Below are positions 57,069 to 60,281 of a stretch of DNA of 64,000 nucleotides, piece after piece. Source of the DNA: Effrenium voratum. Its lineage: Eukaryota; Sar; Dinophyceae; Suessiales; Symbiodiniaceae. Position numbers and translations under genes: made by a program. The notes under the pieces are model-generated. The model searched no databases. It saw nothing but the letters and a program-made list of their open reading frames with translations, and was not told the DNA's origin. The stretch covers positions 124,001 through 188,000 of the forward strand of contig CAUJNA010000170.1 of assembly GCA_963377175.1 (NCBI GenBank), written 5' to 3'. Numbering within the stretch: position 1 is the stretch's first letter; each line of letters begins with the position of its first letter.

Positions 57069-59382
57069 CTATGACAAACCCAAAACCAAGAGCGGACACG
57101 GCATGGGCTTTGGGCGCCGAGGTCTGCGCGCCTCATGGCGCGCACGGAGAGGAACACCGTGCTGGTGGACGGGGCGGCCCGGCGAGAGGGTCTTCTCGCG
57201 CGTGAGACGCGTACGGCGAGACGGGTGCGTCACTTTGGGCCAAAGTCGAAATGGTGGTTGCATGCTTGGTGGGGTACATCCTTGGTCAATGTTCAACCTT
57301 CAAGCCGAAACCGAGGTGTTCAAATTGGTCCTGCCATCATGATTTGGCCATGGGCTTTTCAAAATCCAAATCGTCCCCCCAGTGAACATCCCAATCCAAC
57401 TACTAAAATAGGTTCTAAAGTGGGTGGTGAATTCACCTACCACAAAATGGTACCATTGGTTTTGACCCACAGCCAAATGGTGGGGGTTATATAACCACCT
57501 TTGTTTACCCAATGGTTTATTTTTTGCTGAAATTGAATCAACCATTCTTGAATTTGGGGTTGAACCCTGTGAAAAAACGGTTCCTTCAGGTGGGATGAGA
57601 TACTTGCTCAAACCCGATTCGGGTAGATGAAGGTCAACCATAAACGGGTGCCTTTGCCACCCGTTGTGATTCTGTACATGGTTCTGGGTGGATTATTTCA
57701 ATACCGATCGGTTTTGATTATGACAACTGTTGATGTTTAAGGGGCACATATGCTGATCGACCCATAGGTGTCATTTTAGGTGTGGGTTGAAAACAGATTG
57801 ATTCCACTACTCGTAAATCGGATTGTTGGAAGGCTTGGGGCATCGATCTTTCACAACTCGTTCACGCGGTTCCGACTCCAAGTCGTTCCGGCTCGCGATT
57901 TTTTCGCCCATGAAGGTCCCACACTGGGGACACCATTTTTTTCCCAGGTTGTGAGTTTCATAGGTTGCGAATGGGAACTCGCCATGCTTCGGCCATGGGT
58001 TCCTTGAAAGGTCTAAAGCACCGGCTTCGCGGGATCCGAGTTTGGGCCCGAGGCCAGCTTCAGATCCTGCAAGCCACCTGGCGAGGCGGTTGTGTGTGTG
58101 TGTTGTTTTTGGCCAGTTGCCCCGTGGATGCCGCGGTGTTTAATTGTTTTTGTTTGTTTTTTTTTGTGGGGAAGGGTTCCCTTGTGTTTCTTTTTTTTTG
58201 CGATTTTGTTTGTGGGGAAGGGTTCCTTTAAGCCCTAAACCAACCAGAAAAAAGGATGCCGATCCTTTTTTCCCCCGGAAATCCACTGGGCATCTGAGTT
58301 TAAGCCATGTGAGCAGACCTGGTCGGGCATGCTAACTGATTGTTGCTCACTATAGTGAATCCTGAACATGAACCACCAAAATTATATAGGTGGTGGCAAC
58401 TTAAGGGCGATGGGGAAAGCCAAAAAAGCCGCAAAACAGAACCTGGGTAAAGGGAGTAAGAGACACTCCGCGTAGGTGCGTCGTTATTCTTTGATGTTTG
58501 GTGCACTAGTACTGATCGTGACTCAACAGGAAACCACCAAATTAACAAGTGTTTGGTTCTGTTTTCTTGGTGCCACTGAATAATTGGGTTGAGTACTACT
58601 CTAAAAGTGACCATCTCAACATGATGGATTTCCCCCTTAAGATAGATGGATGCTTCCCTGCTTGCCTCTAGTCCCAAAATGTGATAGGTAGATGGTTGCC
58701 TTATTCTTTTTTTCCAACAATCATGGAAGTGGACAGCTTTGGCCTTTGTAAGCGAACCGTAGTCTTTCGAATTCCACAAATAGTGTAGCAAAGAATCAGA
58801 CGCTTCCTCGACACGCGGTGGTTTTCAACCTGCGTTTGGATCGGGAACCTCAGTTAGGGCTGTCTTGGAGATCGCTGTCTCCGTCTCAAGCAAATGCTGG
58901 GAGGCGTCTTTCGCCTTTCTAGACTCAACAACCCATTTCATTTGACAACAATTGGAGAAATCTGATCAAAACTTATCTACATCATTTCAAAAAAGAACTG
59001 AAAGTGTTCGGCGACGTTTGGTTCGCGTGCAAACAAGGGCCAGTCCGCTGTTGACACTTTGGTTTCCCTTTTTCAGGGACGCCAGGCGACATATATATAT
59101 ATATATATATATATATCCAGGTATCCCCAGCAGCTGCCCATGTATACAGCTCCTCCACCCCTCCCAATGCGGGCCTTTCGACCCCCATAGCTTTCAGCTG
59201 TCCCCATAGGTTGTTCGGGAATACATCCCTTCAGCCAAGCATCGGTTGTGCTTCCGGTGTTGTTTTCTAGCGGTTAAGGGAATTCTGGGGCCCTGCAAGC
59301 CAAGCGCCGCGCGTGGGTTCTGCCGAGGAGCACCTTGGCCTTTGAGAACCTCGGAGCCATCAAGGTGAAAGGCCATGAGAAG
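12463..59382 (+). CDS. Soluble adenylyl cyclase (ADCY10/sAC)-like gene, dual class III cyclase domains, many tiny exons
   Basis: Class III cyclases convert ATP to cAMP; sAC-type enzymes carry two cyclase domains (C1, C2) in one chain followed by an NTPase and a long C-terminal region, and are soluble. Joining the exons listed separately gives [67 protein letters not shown] and [15 protein letters not shown] for C1. C2 gives [71 protein letters not shown] and IKVKGHEK. Both metal-binding Asp of C1 (codons 20485 and 24202), the C1 Lys (24190) and the C2 Asn/Arg pair (55730, 57129) are present, so one active site could be intact. No membrane segment was seen in the joined exons. Most introns start with GC. 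The first exon and the 3' end are unresolved, and spliced mRNA has not been seen. The family call is firm; individual junctions less so. Confidence 0.85.
13044..13258 (+). repeat. Cluster of ~12 irregularly spaced CGCGAAAGC motifs
   Basis: The 9-mer CGCGAAAGC or a one-base variant occurs about twelve times in 215 bp with spacers of 3 to 37 bp. The plus frame 13077-13307 is Lys/Ala-rich because of the motif (GCGAAAGCx reads A-K-A). Confidence 0.85.
14062..14129 (+). CDS. Probable upstream exon, [20 protein letters not shown]
   Basis: Acceptor CATTTACCAG|GAAG; donor GGCCACCG|GTGTCT (GT). It reads [20 protein letters not shown]. The single leading base joins AG of the exon ending 12519 to make Arg, and phase 1 out joins the exon at 15211 as Gly. 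No domain is recognised. Support is phase continuity, GC content and good splice sites only. Confidence 0.5.
15211..15283 (+). CDS. Probable upstream exon, Ser/Pro-rich N-terminal region
   Basis: After GCCAGCGAG the frame reads [20 protein letters not shown], then PTR. The donor ACTCGCAG|GCAGAC is GC. Phase 1 in and phase 2 out fit the exons at 14062 and 20394. ATG codons at 15216 and 15174 could be starts if the exon is initial, the latter giving [15 protein letters not shown]. The residues are low complexity and not a recognised domain. Its location just before the cyclase domain supports it as the sAC N-terminal region. Confidence 0.55.
15330..15457 (+). repeat. Family B inverted-repeat element, ACTGTGGATGGACAAAATCC
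   Basis: Left end TACTGTGGATGGACAAAATC, right end TTCGTCCATCCACAGTA, with a middle CACCACTTTGAAACCATG and GGTATTTACAGGGGAATCA. Related copies at 31974-32110, 40029-40110, 40224-40338, 54041-54172 and a right half at 55465-55503. Confidence 0.75.
17377..17862 (+). repeat. Long (CATA)n/(CAGA)n compound microsatellite
   Basis: Alternating blocks of CATA, CAGA, CACA, CATG and finally CGTA/CGAA tetramers over about 490 bp. All open frames here are simple-repeat artefacts (YIHT, RQTD, CMYV strings). Confidence 0.97.
18480..18746 (+). repeat. (CACACAGA)n and (CA)n microsatellite
   Basis: Eight-bp CACACAGA units, with two CACACGGA variants, run into about 50 bp of pure CA. Confidence 0.97.
19016..19142 (+). 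repeat. Imperfect direct repeat
   Basis: AATCCCTAAGTGATAAA ... CCTCCACAGCCCTGAAAGT occurs at 19016-19075 and again at 19095-19142, the second shortened internally. Confidence 0.75.
20394..20538 (+). CDS. sAC-like exon: start of cyclase C1 with first metal-binding Asp
   Basis: GC-rich exon reading [10 protein letters not shown], then [15 protein letters not shown] and [13 protein letters not shown]. The F-x-D-x-x-GF core is the first strand of class III cyclases; GAC at 20485-20487 is the expected metal-binding Asp. The AHLP segment precedes it in the sAC branch too. The 5' end is placed at ATGAG|CCC because this gives the phase left by the exon ending at 15283; AG at 20384-20385 is an alternative. 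The 3' end is CACGGC|GC, a GC donor, leaving phase 0. Confidence 0.85.
21533..21658 (+). mobile_element. Family A element, copy 2 (CAGCTAGGTGCCC subtype)
   Basis: Starts CTAGGTCCCCCAGCTAGG, ends CTACTGGAGGAGCTAG. Flanks AAAG/AAAC match at three of four bases. Shares the CAGCTAGGTGCCC variant with copy 6. Confidence 0.8.
22849..22909 (+). CDS. sAC-like exon: C1 helix before the second metal site
   Basis: Reads [20 protein letters not shown], matching the L-N-x-x-F helix between the two metal-binding motifs of class III cyclases. It begins after AG at 22847-22848 in phase 0 and ends ACTC|GCCC, a GC donor leaving phase 1. The next exon completes the split codon as Arg and continues HGGDVLKF. 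Confidence 0.82.
23493..23592 (+). mobile_element. Family A element, copy 3
   Basis: Same ends as copy 1; flanks GCAC/GCAG match at three of four bases. Internal part shortened before the CACCCTTATTCTAACC segment. Confidence 0.8.
23926..24113 (+). repeat. Family G repeat, three tandem partial copies
   Basis: Repeats of TTTTTAGATCCTTTTAGACT, then GGTTTCCATTTTTCACCCAC, ending TTTCGCGGGGGATCC. Related blocks at 25083-25161 and about 55995-56068. It lies directly upstream of the exon at 24170. Confidence 0.65.
24170..24235 (+). CDS. sAC-like exon: C1 second metal site, [11 protein letters not shown]
   Basis: Reads [21 protein letters not shown]. This is the signature beta-hairpin of the sAC/CyaC branch: Lys at 24190-24192 is expected to contact adenine, and Asp at 24202-24204 is the second metal ligand. 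The acceptor is TTTCTCCAG|GCCAC; the donor is GCGCCAG|GTGCGG, one of the minority of GT donors in this gene, leaving phase 1. Confidence 0.9.
25951..26004 (+). CDS. Possible phase 1-1 exon, acidic linker in C1
   Basis: Follows a strong pyrimidine tract and CACGCGCAG. It reads [18 protein letters not shown] and stays in phase between the exons ending 24235 and starting 26726. Those two also join without it, so it may be a cassette exon or a chance open stretch. The chosen donor is GATG|GCCGCC. The residues do not match a conserved cyclase motif and would lie in a variable loop. Confidence 0.4.
26726..26826 (+). CDS. sAC-like exon: C1 helix with Cys run
   Basis: After TTGTTCCAG the frame reads [18 protein letters not shown], then [15 protein letters not shown]. 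This corresponds to the R-A-x-x-x-A-x-x-CC-x-x-I-Q helix after the second metal site in sAC-type C1 domains. Four consecutive Cys codons are unusual. The 5' boundary fits phase 1. The 3' end is a best guess (CGCGGA|GCGCCG, GC donor); GAGGAG|GTTCAG is the main alternative. Confidence 0.75.
27476..27606. repeat. C-rich tract upstream of the LHIGVG exon
   Basis: Runs of 4-14 C separated by AA/T over 130 bp; proline-rich plus-strand and glycine-rich minus-strand frames here are artefacts. Confidence 0.9.
27639..27723 (+). CDS. sAC-like exon: C1 LHIGVG strand
   Basis: Reads [16 protein letters not shown], then GPLKLLQL. The L-x-L-H-I-G-x-G strand is conserved in class III cyclases. It lies directly after a very C-rich intron. 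The start may be 27639 or 27651, both after AG and both phase 0. The donor CAGCTAG|GCGCGA leaves one base, which with GT of the next exon encodes Gly. Confidence 0.8.
28951..29003 (+). CDS. sAC-like exon: C1 [16 protein letters not shown]
   Basis: Acceptor GGCTCGCAG|GTGGG and donor GAGGAG|GTGGGA. It reads [17 protein letters not shown], equivalent to the GGVLGRWEF-x-x-AGxP strand-turn of sAC C1 domains. Phase 1 in and phase 0 out fit both neighbours exactly. Confidence 0.88.
30006..30092 (+). repeat. Family F dispersed repeat ending GAGGGGTCAACAGCAACCAA
   Basis: GGACTTTAACTTTTTGGGAAAC ... TTGGACCCACAAAAAGC ... GAGGGGTCAACAGCAACCAA. Similar blocks at 4820-4926, 12891-12984 and 34886-34984, and a weaker one at 30686-30776. 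Confidence 0.65.
31036..31083 (+). repeat. Degenerate TTTAGGG-like (TCTAGGG) tract
   Basis: Six or so units of TCTAGGG/TTTAGGG/TCGAGGG, similar to the TTTAGGG telomere repeat of dinoflagellates and plants. Confidence 0.6.
31127..31213 (+). CDS. sAC-like exon: end of C1, [14 protein letters not shown]
   Basis: After TTGACGTCAG the frame reads [20 protein letters not shown], then ELLQGASAC. The A-x-PGExVxSP motif closes class III cyclase domains. In the sAC alignment VAIAEPLA occupies the stretch that holds an Arg of the mammalian bicarbonate site; no Arg is present here. The 5' splice site is uncertain; TGC|GAGAAA (GA donor) keeps phase with the next candidate exon. Confidence 0.85.
31974..32110 (+). 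repeat. Family B element, diverged copy
   Basis: TACTGTGGATTTACAAAACC at left, TTTCGCAACCATGCACAGTA at right; shares CACCACTTTGAAACCATG and GGTATTTGCAGGGGAAT with the 15330 copy. Confidence 0.7.
32174..32280 (+). mobile_element. Family A element, copy 4, altered right end
   Basis: Starts CTAGGCCCCCCAGTAG. The right end is CTACTGGAGGACTCGAG instead of ...ACCTAG, and no target duplication is visible. Confidence 0.75.
33230..33331 (+). mobile_element. Family A element, copy 5, shortened right repeat
   Basis: Starts CTAGGTCCCCCAGTAG; right end shortened to CTACCTAG. Flanked by AGAA on both sides (33226-33229 and 33332-33335). Confidence 0.82.
33827..33902 (+). CDS. Probable sAC-like exon after C1
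   Basis: Reads [20 protein letters not shown], then KSQPP. It corresponds in position to the GEPLPSGxxRLL stretch that follows C1 in sAC-like proteins. The acceptor is TTTCAAAG|GCACAC. The donor CCCCCGG|GCAAGG (GC) leaves phase 1, which the next exon completes as Ala. The family match is modest, and starts at 33838 or 33851 are possible. Confidence 0.6.
34330..34680. other. T-poor, purine-rich segment
   Basis: About 350 bp strongly enriched in A/G/C with few T on the plus strand (AAGAACGGAAAAAAG, CCAAAGAAGACG). The minus strand is open for 67 codons as a hydrophobic string, which follows from the composition. No exon was identified. Confidence 0.6.
36236..36860 (+). repeat. G- and T-homopolymer-rich flanks of an exon
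   Basis: T-runs (36246-36277) and C/A-runs (36404-36424) precede, and G-runs (36640-36664, 36759-36790, 36834-36846) follow, the 88-nt exon at 36529. The G-runs have G-quadruplex potential on the transcribed-sense strand. Confidence 0.8.
36529..36616 (+). CDS. sAC-like linker exon, [16 protein letters not shown]
   Basis: Reads [20 protein letters not shown], then RYVPQAAKR. It matches the R-Y-V/I-P-x-A linker that joins C1 to C2 in sAC. The acceptor is AAACGAAG|CCGAT and the donor is GCCAAGAG|GCACCG, a GC donor. The split AGG codon is completed by the next exon to give AAKRLLSQQ. It is flanked on both sides by long G- and T-rich simple sequence. Confidence 0.82.
37192..37312 (-). repeat. Degenerate CCCTAAA-like tract
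   Basis: CCCTAAACTCTAAACC, AAACCCTAAGCC, CATAAACCCTAAACC and CCTTAACCCTAGACC within 120 bp: the complement-strand orientation of TTTAGGG, heavily mutated. Confidence 0.6.
38426..38538 (+). CDS. sAC-like exon: start of cyclase C2
   Basis: Reads [16 protein letters not shown], then [18 protein letters not shown]. The L-R-R-V-S/T-V-x-F motif opens the C2 domain. The metal-binding Asp of C1 is absent from the equivalent C2 strand (IFLSIRG), as is usual for the C2 half of sAC. Acceptor TCTGCCAG|GTTGCT; donor GAGCCGG|GCAGAT (GC), leaving phase 1. Confidence 0.85.
39221..39340 (+). repeat. 10-bp CGAACGGGTC minisatellite, ~11 copies
   Basis: CGAACGGGTC/TC variants (GGTC, GGTT, GGTTT) in direct array; scattered CGAACGG copies also occur 100 bp upstream (39098-39126) and just after (39356). 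Confidence 0.92.
39663..39745 (+). repeat. Family D hairpin element, short copy
   Basis: GGAGTTGATCAAAAGGTCCT at left, TATTGATCAACCC at right. Confidence 0.65.
40224..40338 (+). repeat. Family B element
   Basis: GTGGATGGACGAAATCCTGC at left and GGATTTTGTCCATC at right, with CACCACTTTGAAGCCATG inside. A second, left-half copy lies at 40029-40110 (CGTGGATGGACAAAATCC). Confidence 0.7.
40422..40508 (+). CDS. sAC-like exon: C2 [15 protein letters not shown]
   Basis: Reads [15 protein letters not shown], then [14 protein letters not shown]. It matches the QxVMxxMQxxxYxxEG helix of sAC C2. Acceptor ATGGGAG|GTCTGG; donor TTCGAAG|GCGCGG (GC). The split Gly codon leads straight into the NKFLVDDKG exon more than 1 kb downstream. 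Confidence 0.88.
40716..40840 (+). mobile_element. Family A element, copy 6 (CAGCTAGGTGCCC subtype)
   Basis: Starts CTACGTCCCCCAGCTAGG, ends CTACTGGAGGACCTAG. Flanked by TTTA on both sides (40712-40715 and 40841-40844). Confidence 0.82.
41564..41596 (+). CDS. 33-nt sAC-like microexon encoding [11 protein letters not shown]
   Basis: Only 33 nt. It encodes [10 protein letters not shown] with split Gly codons at both sides. This is one of the most recognisable strings of the sAC C2 domain (EGxxNKFxVDDKG). Acceptor CTTCTGAG|GCAGTG; donor GACAAAG|GCTGAG. Read without splicing, the frame stops four bases past the exon end, so the GC donor is needed to keep the gene open. Confidence 0.92.
43081..43146 (+). 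CDS. sAC-like exon: C2 [20 protein letters not shown]
   Basis: Joins the previous exon as [21 protein letters not shown], the G-x-x-x-x-AFGLPP motif of sAC C2. Acceptor CTTCCGGCAG|GCATG; donor CCCCTCG|GTCGAA (GT), phase 1. The following intron is about 8.2 kb, the longest in the resolved part of the gene, and holds the copia element and the 61-bp satellite. Confidence 0.9.
43866..44014 (-). repeat. 3' LTR of the copia element
   Basis: 149 bp. Nearly identical to 48030-48205 except for a 22-bp block missing here (after CCCAAGCG) and scattered substitutions, implying an old insertion or later indel. Begins TG and ends CA. Confidence 0.8.
44100..44230 (-). pseudogene. copia RNase H C-terminal fragment
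   Basis: The minus strand reads [20 protein letters not shown], then [12 protein letters not shown]. The DALTKK string followed by a short L-rich tail is the C-terminus of copia RNase H. Upstream (44.24-44.8 kb) the frame is broken by stops and the RT core was not recognised. Confidence 0.65.
45061..45190 (+). repeat. 30-bp tandem repeat encoding [10 protein letters not shown]
   Basis: About 4.3 copies of a 30-bp unit with a few substitutions. The plus-strand frame 44799-45398 (199 codons) reads the unit as [10 protein letters not shown], a basic low-complexity repeat. The other strand is also open as [10 protein letters not shown]. It lies inside the copia element, where it does not belong to any copia domain, so it may be captured host sequence. 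No function assigned. Confidence 0.6.
46778..47260 (-). pseudogene. copia gag C-terminal part with zinc knuckle
   Basis: Open minus-strand frame of 160 codons with an acidic/Gln helix, then [17 protein letters not shown] (about 46890-46940) and a [13 protein letters not shown] tail. The knuckle is C-x2-C-x3-H-x4-C, one residue short of the usual CCHC spacing. It ends at a stop after [10 protein letters not shown], where an intact element would continue into protease. Confidence 0.7.
47400..47860 (-). pseudogene. copia gag N-terminal part, frameshifted
   Basis: The minus-strand frame contains [40 protein letters not shown] and [18 protein letters not shown] recognise this as the gag type common in dinoflagellate copia elements (W-D-G, W-R-R-Y, GPARLLA, A-I-x-QQYF). 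After QQYF the conserved continuation ([18 protein letters not shown]) moves to another frame near 47515, so a frameshift breaks it. Confidence 0.75.
48030..48205 (-). repeat. 5' LTR of the copia element
   Basis: 176 bp. Carries an extra block ACTCCTGCGCTGCACTTCCA relative to the other LTR. Begins TG and ends CA; the outer flank is GAATC. Confidence 0.8.
48721..48752 (+). repeat. 32-bp repeat bounding the satellite, left copy
   Basis: Begins AAAACGATAAGGTCTC and ends AAAAACGATAAC. Identical to 50865-50896. Confidence 0.85.
48845..50838. repeat. 61-bp minisatellite/satellite array, ~32 units
   Basis: The unit begins GTTGCGATTTTCGAGCTGGA and ends GACTTGTACTACAAA, and contains three GTAC sites. 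Units vary in the block before TACTAGACTTG (CGCG, CCCG or CGTG) and in GCGATTTTC versus GCGACTTTC. Some units are truncated (around 49400-49560 and 50417). 61 is not a multiple of three, so open frames across it cycle through three readings and are artefacts. Confidence 0.95.
50865..50896 (+). repeat. 32-bp repeat bounding the satellite, right copy
   Basis: Identical to 48721-48752 in the same orientation, about 27 bp after the last satellite unit. Confidence 0.85.
51368..51475 (+). CDS. sAC-like exon: C2 helix and [10 protein letters not shown] strand
   Basis: Reads [20 protein letters not shown], then [16 protein letters not shown]. It matches the R-A-x-x-A-A helix and the xxGVxTGxVFCG strand of sAC C2. 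The acceptor ACCGAAG|CGAAG completes phase 1 as Ala; the donor TGGTGCG|GCGCCT (GC) is exactly where the family motif needs CG-x-VG. The exon is strongly GC-rich against its flanks. Confidence 0.9.
54041..54172 (+). repeat. Family B element, diverged copy
   Basis: Contains GGTATTTACTTAGGGGAAGC and TTCAAGGGTTTGTGAATGGT, ending GGATTTCCCGTAAACCATCC; the left end is degraded. Confidence 0.5.
55268..55375 (+). repeat. Family E element, GGCAGGGAATGAGAAATGG
   Basis: GCAGGGAATGAGAAATGGAA ... GGAATCCGAAACCGGTTCAT. Relatives at 55026-55105, 28306-28400, 3768-3829 (inverted) and a fragment near 37470-37492. No target duplication identified. Confidence 0.6.
55508..55617 (+). mobile_element. Family A element, copy 7
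   Basis: Starts CTAGGTCCCCCAGTG, ends CTACTGGAGGACCTAG. Flanked by TAGA on both sides (55504-55507 and 55618-55621). Inserted next to a family B end. Confidence 0.83.
55677..55734 (+). CDS. sAC-like exon: C2 [18 protein letters not shown]
   Basis: Reads [18 protein letters not shown], the R-x-EYTVLGDxVNL motif of class III cyclases. The Asn codon at 55730-55732 is the expected catalytic Asn. The acceptor is CCTTCAAG|GCACTG. The donor AACCT|GCAGCC (GC) is chosen because it restores N-L-S-A-R with the next exon; a donor three bases later would insert Gln and break the N-x3-R spacing. Confidence 0.92.
56699..57068 (+). repeat. TA/CATA microsatellite region
   Basis: Several (TA)n tracts (56704-56715, 56937-56950, 57040-57068) with CACATA spacers, ending about 50 bp before the exon at 57122. 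Other (TA)n runs: 15955-15973, 50943-50970, 53144-53162, 59089-59116. Confidence 0.9.
57122..57181 (+). CDS. sAC-like exon: C2 [20 protein letters not shown]
   Basis: Reads [19 protein letters not shown]. Arg at 57129-57131 is the expected catalytic Arg three residues past the Asn encoded by the previous exon. NTVLVD is the following conserved strand. Acceptor GCGCCGAG|GTCTGC; donor GCCCG|GCGAGA (GC), with GAG|GGTCTT-type alternatives a few bases on. It starts about 50 bp after a (TA)n microsatellite. Confidence 0.88.
59328..59382 (+). CDS. sAC-like exon: end of C2, [11 protein letters not shown]
   Basis: Reads [18 protein letters not shown], the F-x-x-LxxIxVKGxxxP motif that ends sAC C2 domains. 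Acceptor TGCCGAG|GAGCAC (59331 also possible); donor GAGAAG|GTTCTC (GT), phase 0. The opposite strand is also open here, but only the plus strand carries the motif. Confidence 0.82.
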
Positions 59383-59677
59383 GTTCTCCGAGCTAGGGAA
59401 ACCAAATGGGGTGTGTCTTTTTTGTGACGGTACCGGGTAATTACCCTCAAAAACAAGACACCCCCCATTTCATTTGCCTTCCATCTCGGACAGGGTACTC
59501 CTCGTTTGGGGAAAACCACCATTTTGATCCAGTTTGGGAGTCCGCCGCCAAAAAAAAACAAACCTCAAATTGCGGTGTCAGTTTGATTGGTTTGGTCAGA
59601 AGAAATGGGTTCGGCTGGTTTGGATTGGTTTTATAACCATTTTACCAGGCAAACCAGTCCATGGACCTTCATGATTT

Positions 59678-60126
59678 GGTGTGTGTGTGTGTGCGCGTGT
59701 GTGTGCGTGTGTGCGTGTGTGCGTGTGTGCGTGTGTGCGTGTGTGCGTGTGTGCGTGTGTGCGTGTGTGCGTGTGTGAGCGTGTGTGCGTGTGTGCGTGT
59801 GTGCGTGTGTGCGTGTGTGCGTGTGTGCGTGTGTGCGTGTGTGCGTGTGTGCGTGTGCGCGTGTGCGCGTGTGCGTGCGCTGCGCGTGCGCTTGCGCGTG
59901 CGCGTGCGCGTGCGCGTGCGCGTGCGCTTGCGCGTGCGTGCGCGTGCGCGTGCGCGTGTGTGTGCGTGTGCGTGTGTGCGTGTGTGCGTGTGTGCGTGTG
60001 CGTGTGCGTGTGCGTGTGTTTGTTTGTTTGTTTGTTTGTTTGTTTGTTTGGTTTGTTTGGTTTGTTTGTTTGTCTGTTTGTCTGTTTGTCTGTTTGTCTG
60101 TTTGTTAGTTTGTTCGTTTGTTTGTT
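59678..60126 (+). repeat. (GTGTGC)n / (GCGTGC)n / (GTTT)n microsatellite
   Basis: GTGTGTGC units, then GCGCGTGC alternating purine-pyrimidine with Z-DNA potential, then GTTT/GTCT. Cys/Val or Arg/Val open frames here are artefacts. Confidence 0.97.
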
Positions 60127-60231
60127 TTAGAGGGTCCCCTGAAAAAGAAGACGCCCAATGGAAGGAAGCCGCCTAGTTTTCAGGGGACCCCTATTTTTAG
60201 AAGCACCCAAATGAGAGAAACACTTGTGCAG

Positions 60232-60281
60232 GCAAGGAGAACGTTTCTTGTCGAGAGAATTGAGGAAGCGCACAGTTGCAG
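60232..60281 (+). CDS. Candidate downstream exon, RRTFLVERIEEAHSC
   Basis: After ACTTGTGCAG the frame reads ARRTFLVERIEEAHSC up to TTGCAG|GATCTG (GA donor). In sAC proteins the cyclase part is followed by a TFVGRxxE-type string opening the NTPase; FLVERIEEA is only a partial match. Phase 0 in fits the exon ending at 59382. The frame remains open well beyond, so the boundary is soft. Confidence 0.3.

Noticed and set aside
59661..60176. Cys/Val/Arg-rich frames up to 171 codons
   Set aside because: Translation of the GTGTGC/GCGTGC/GTTT microsatellite.
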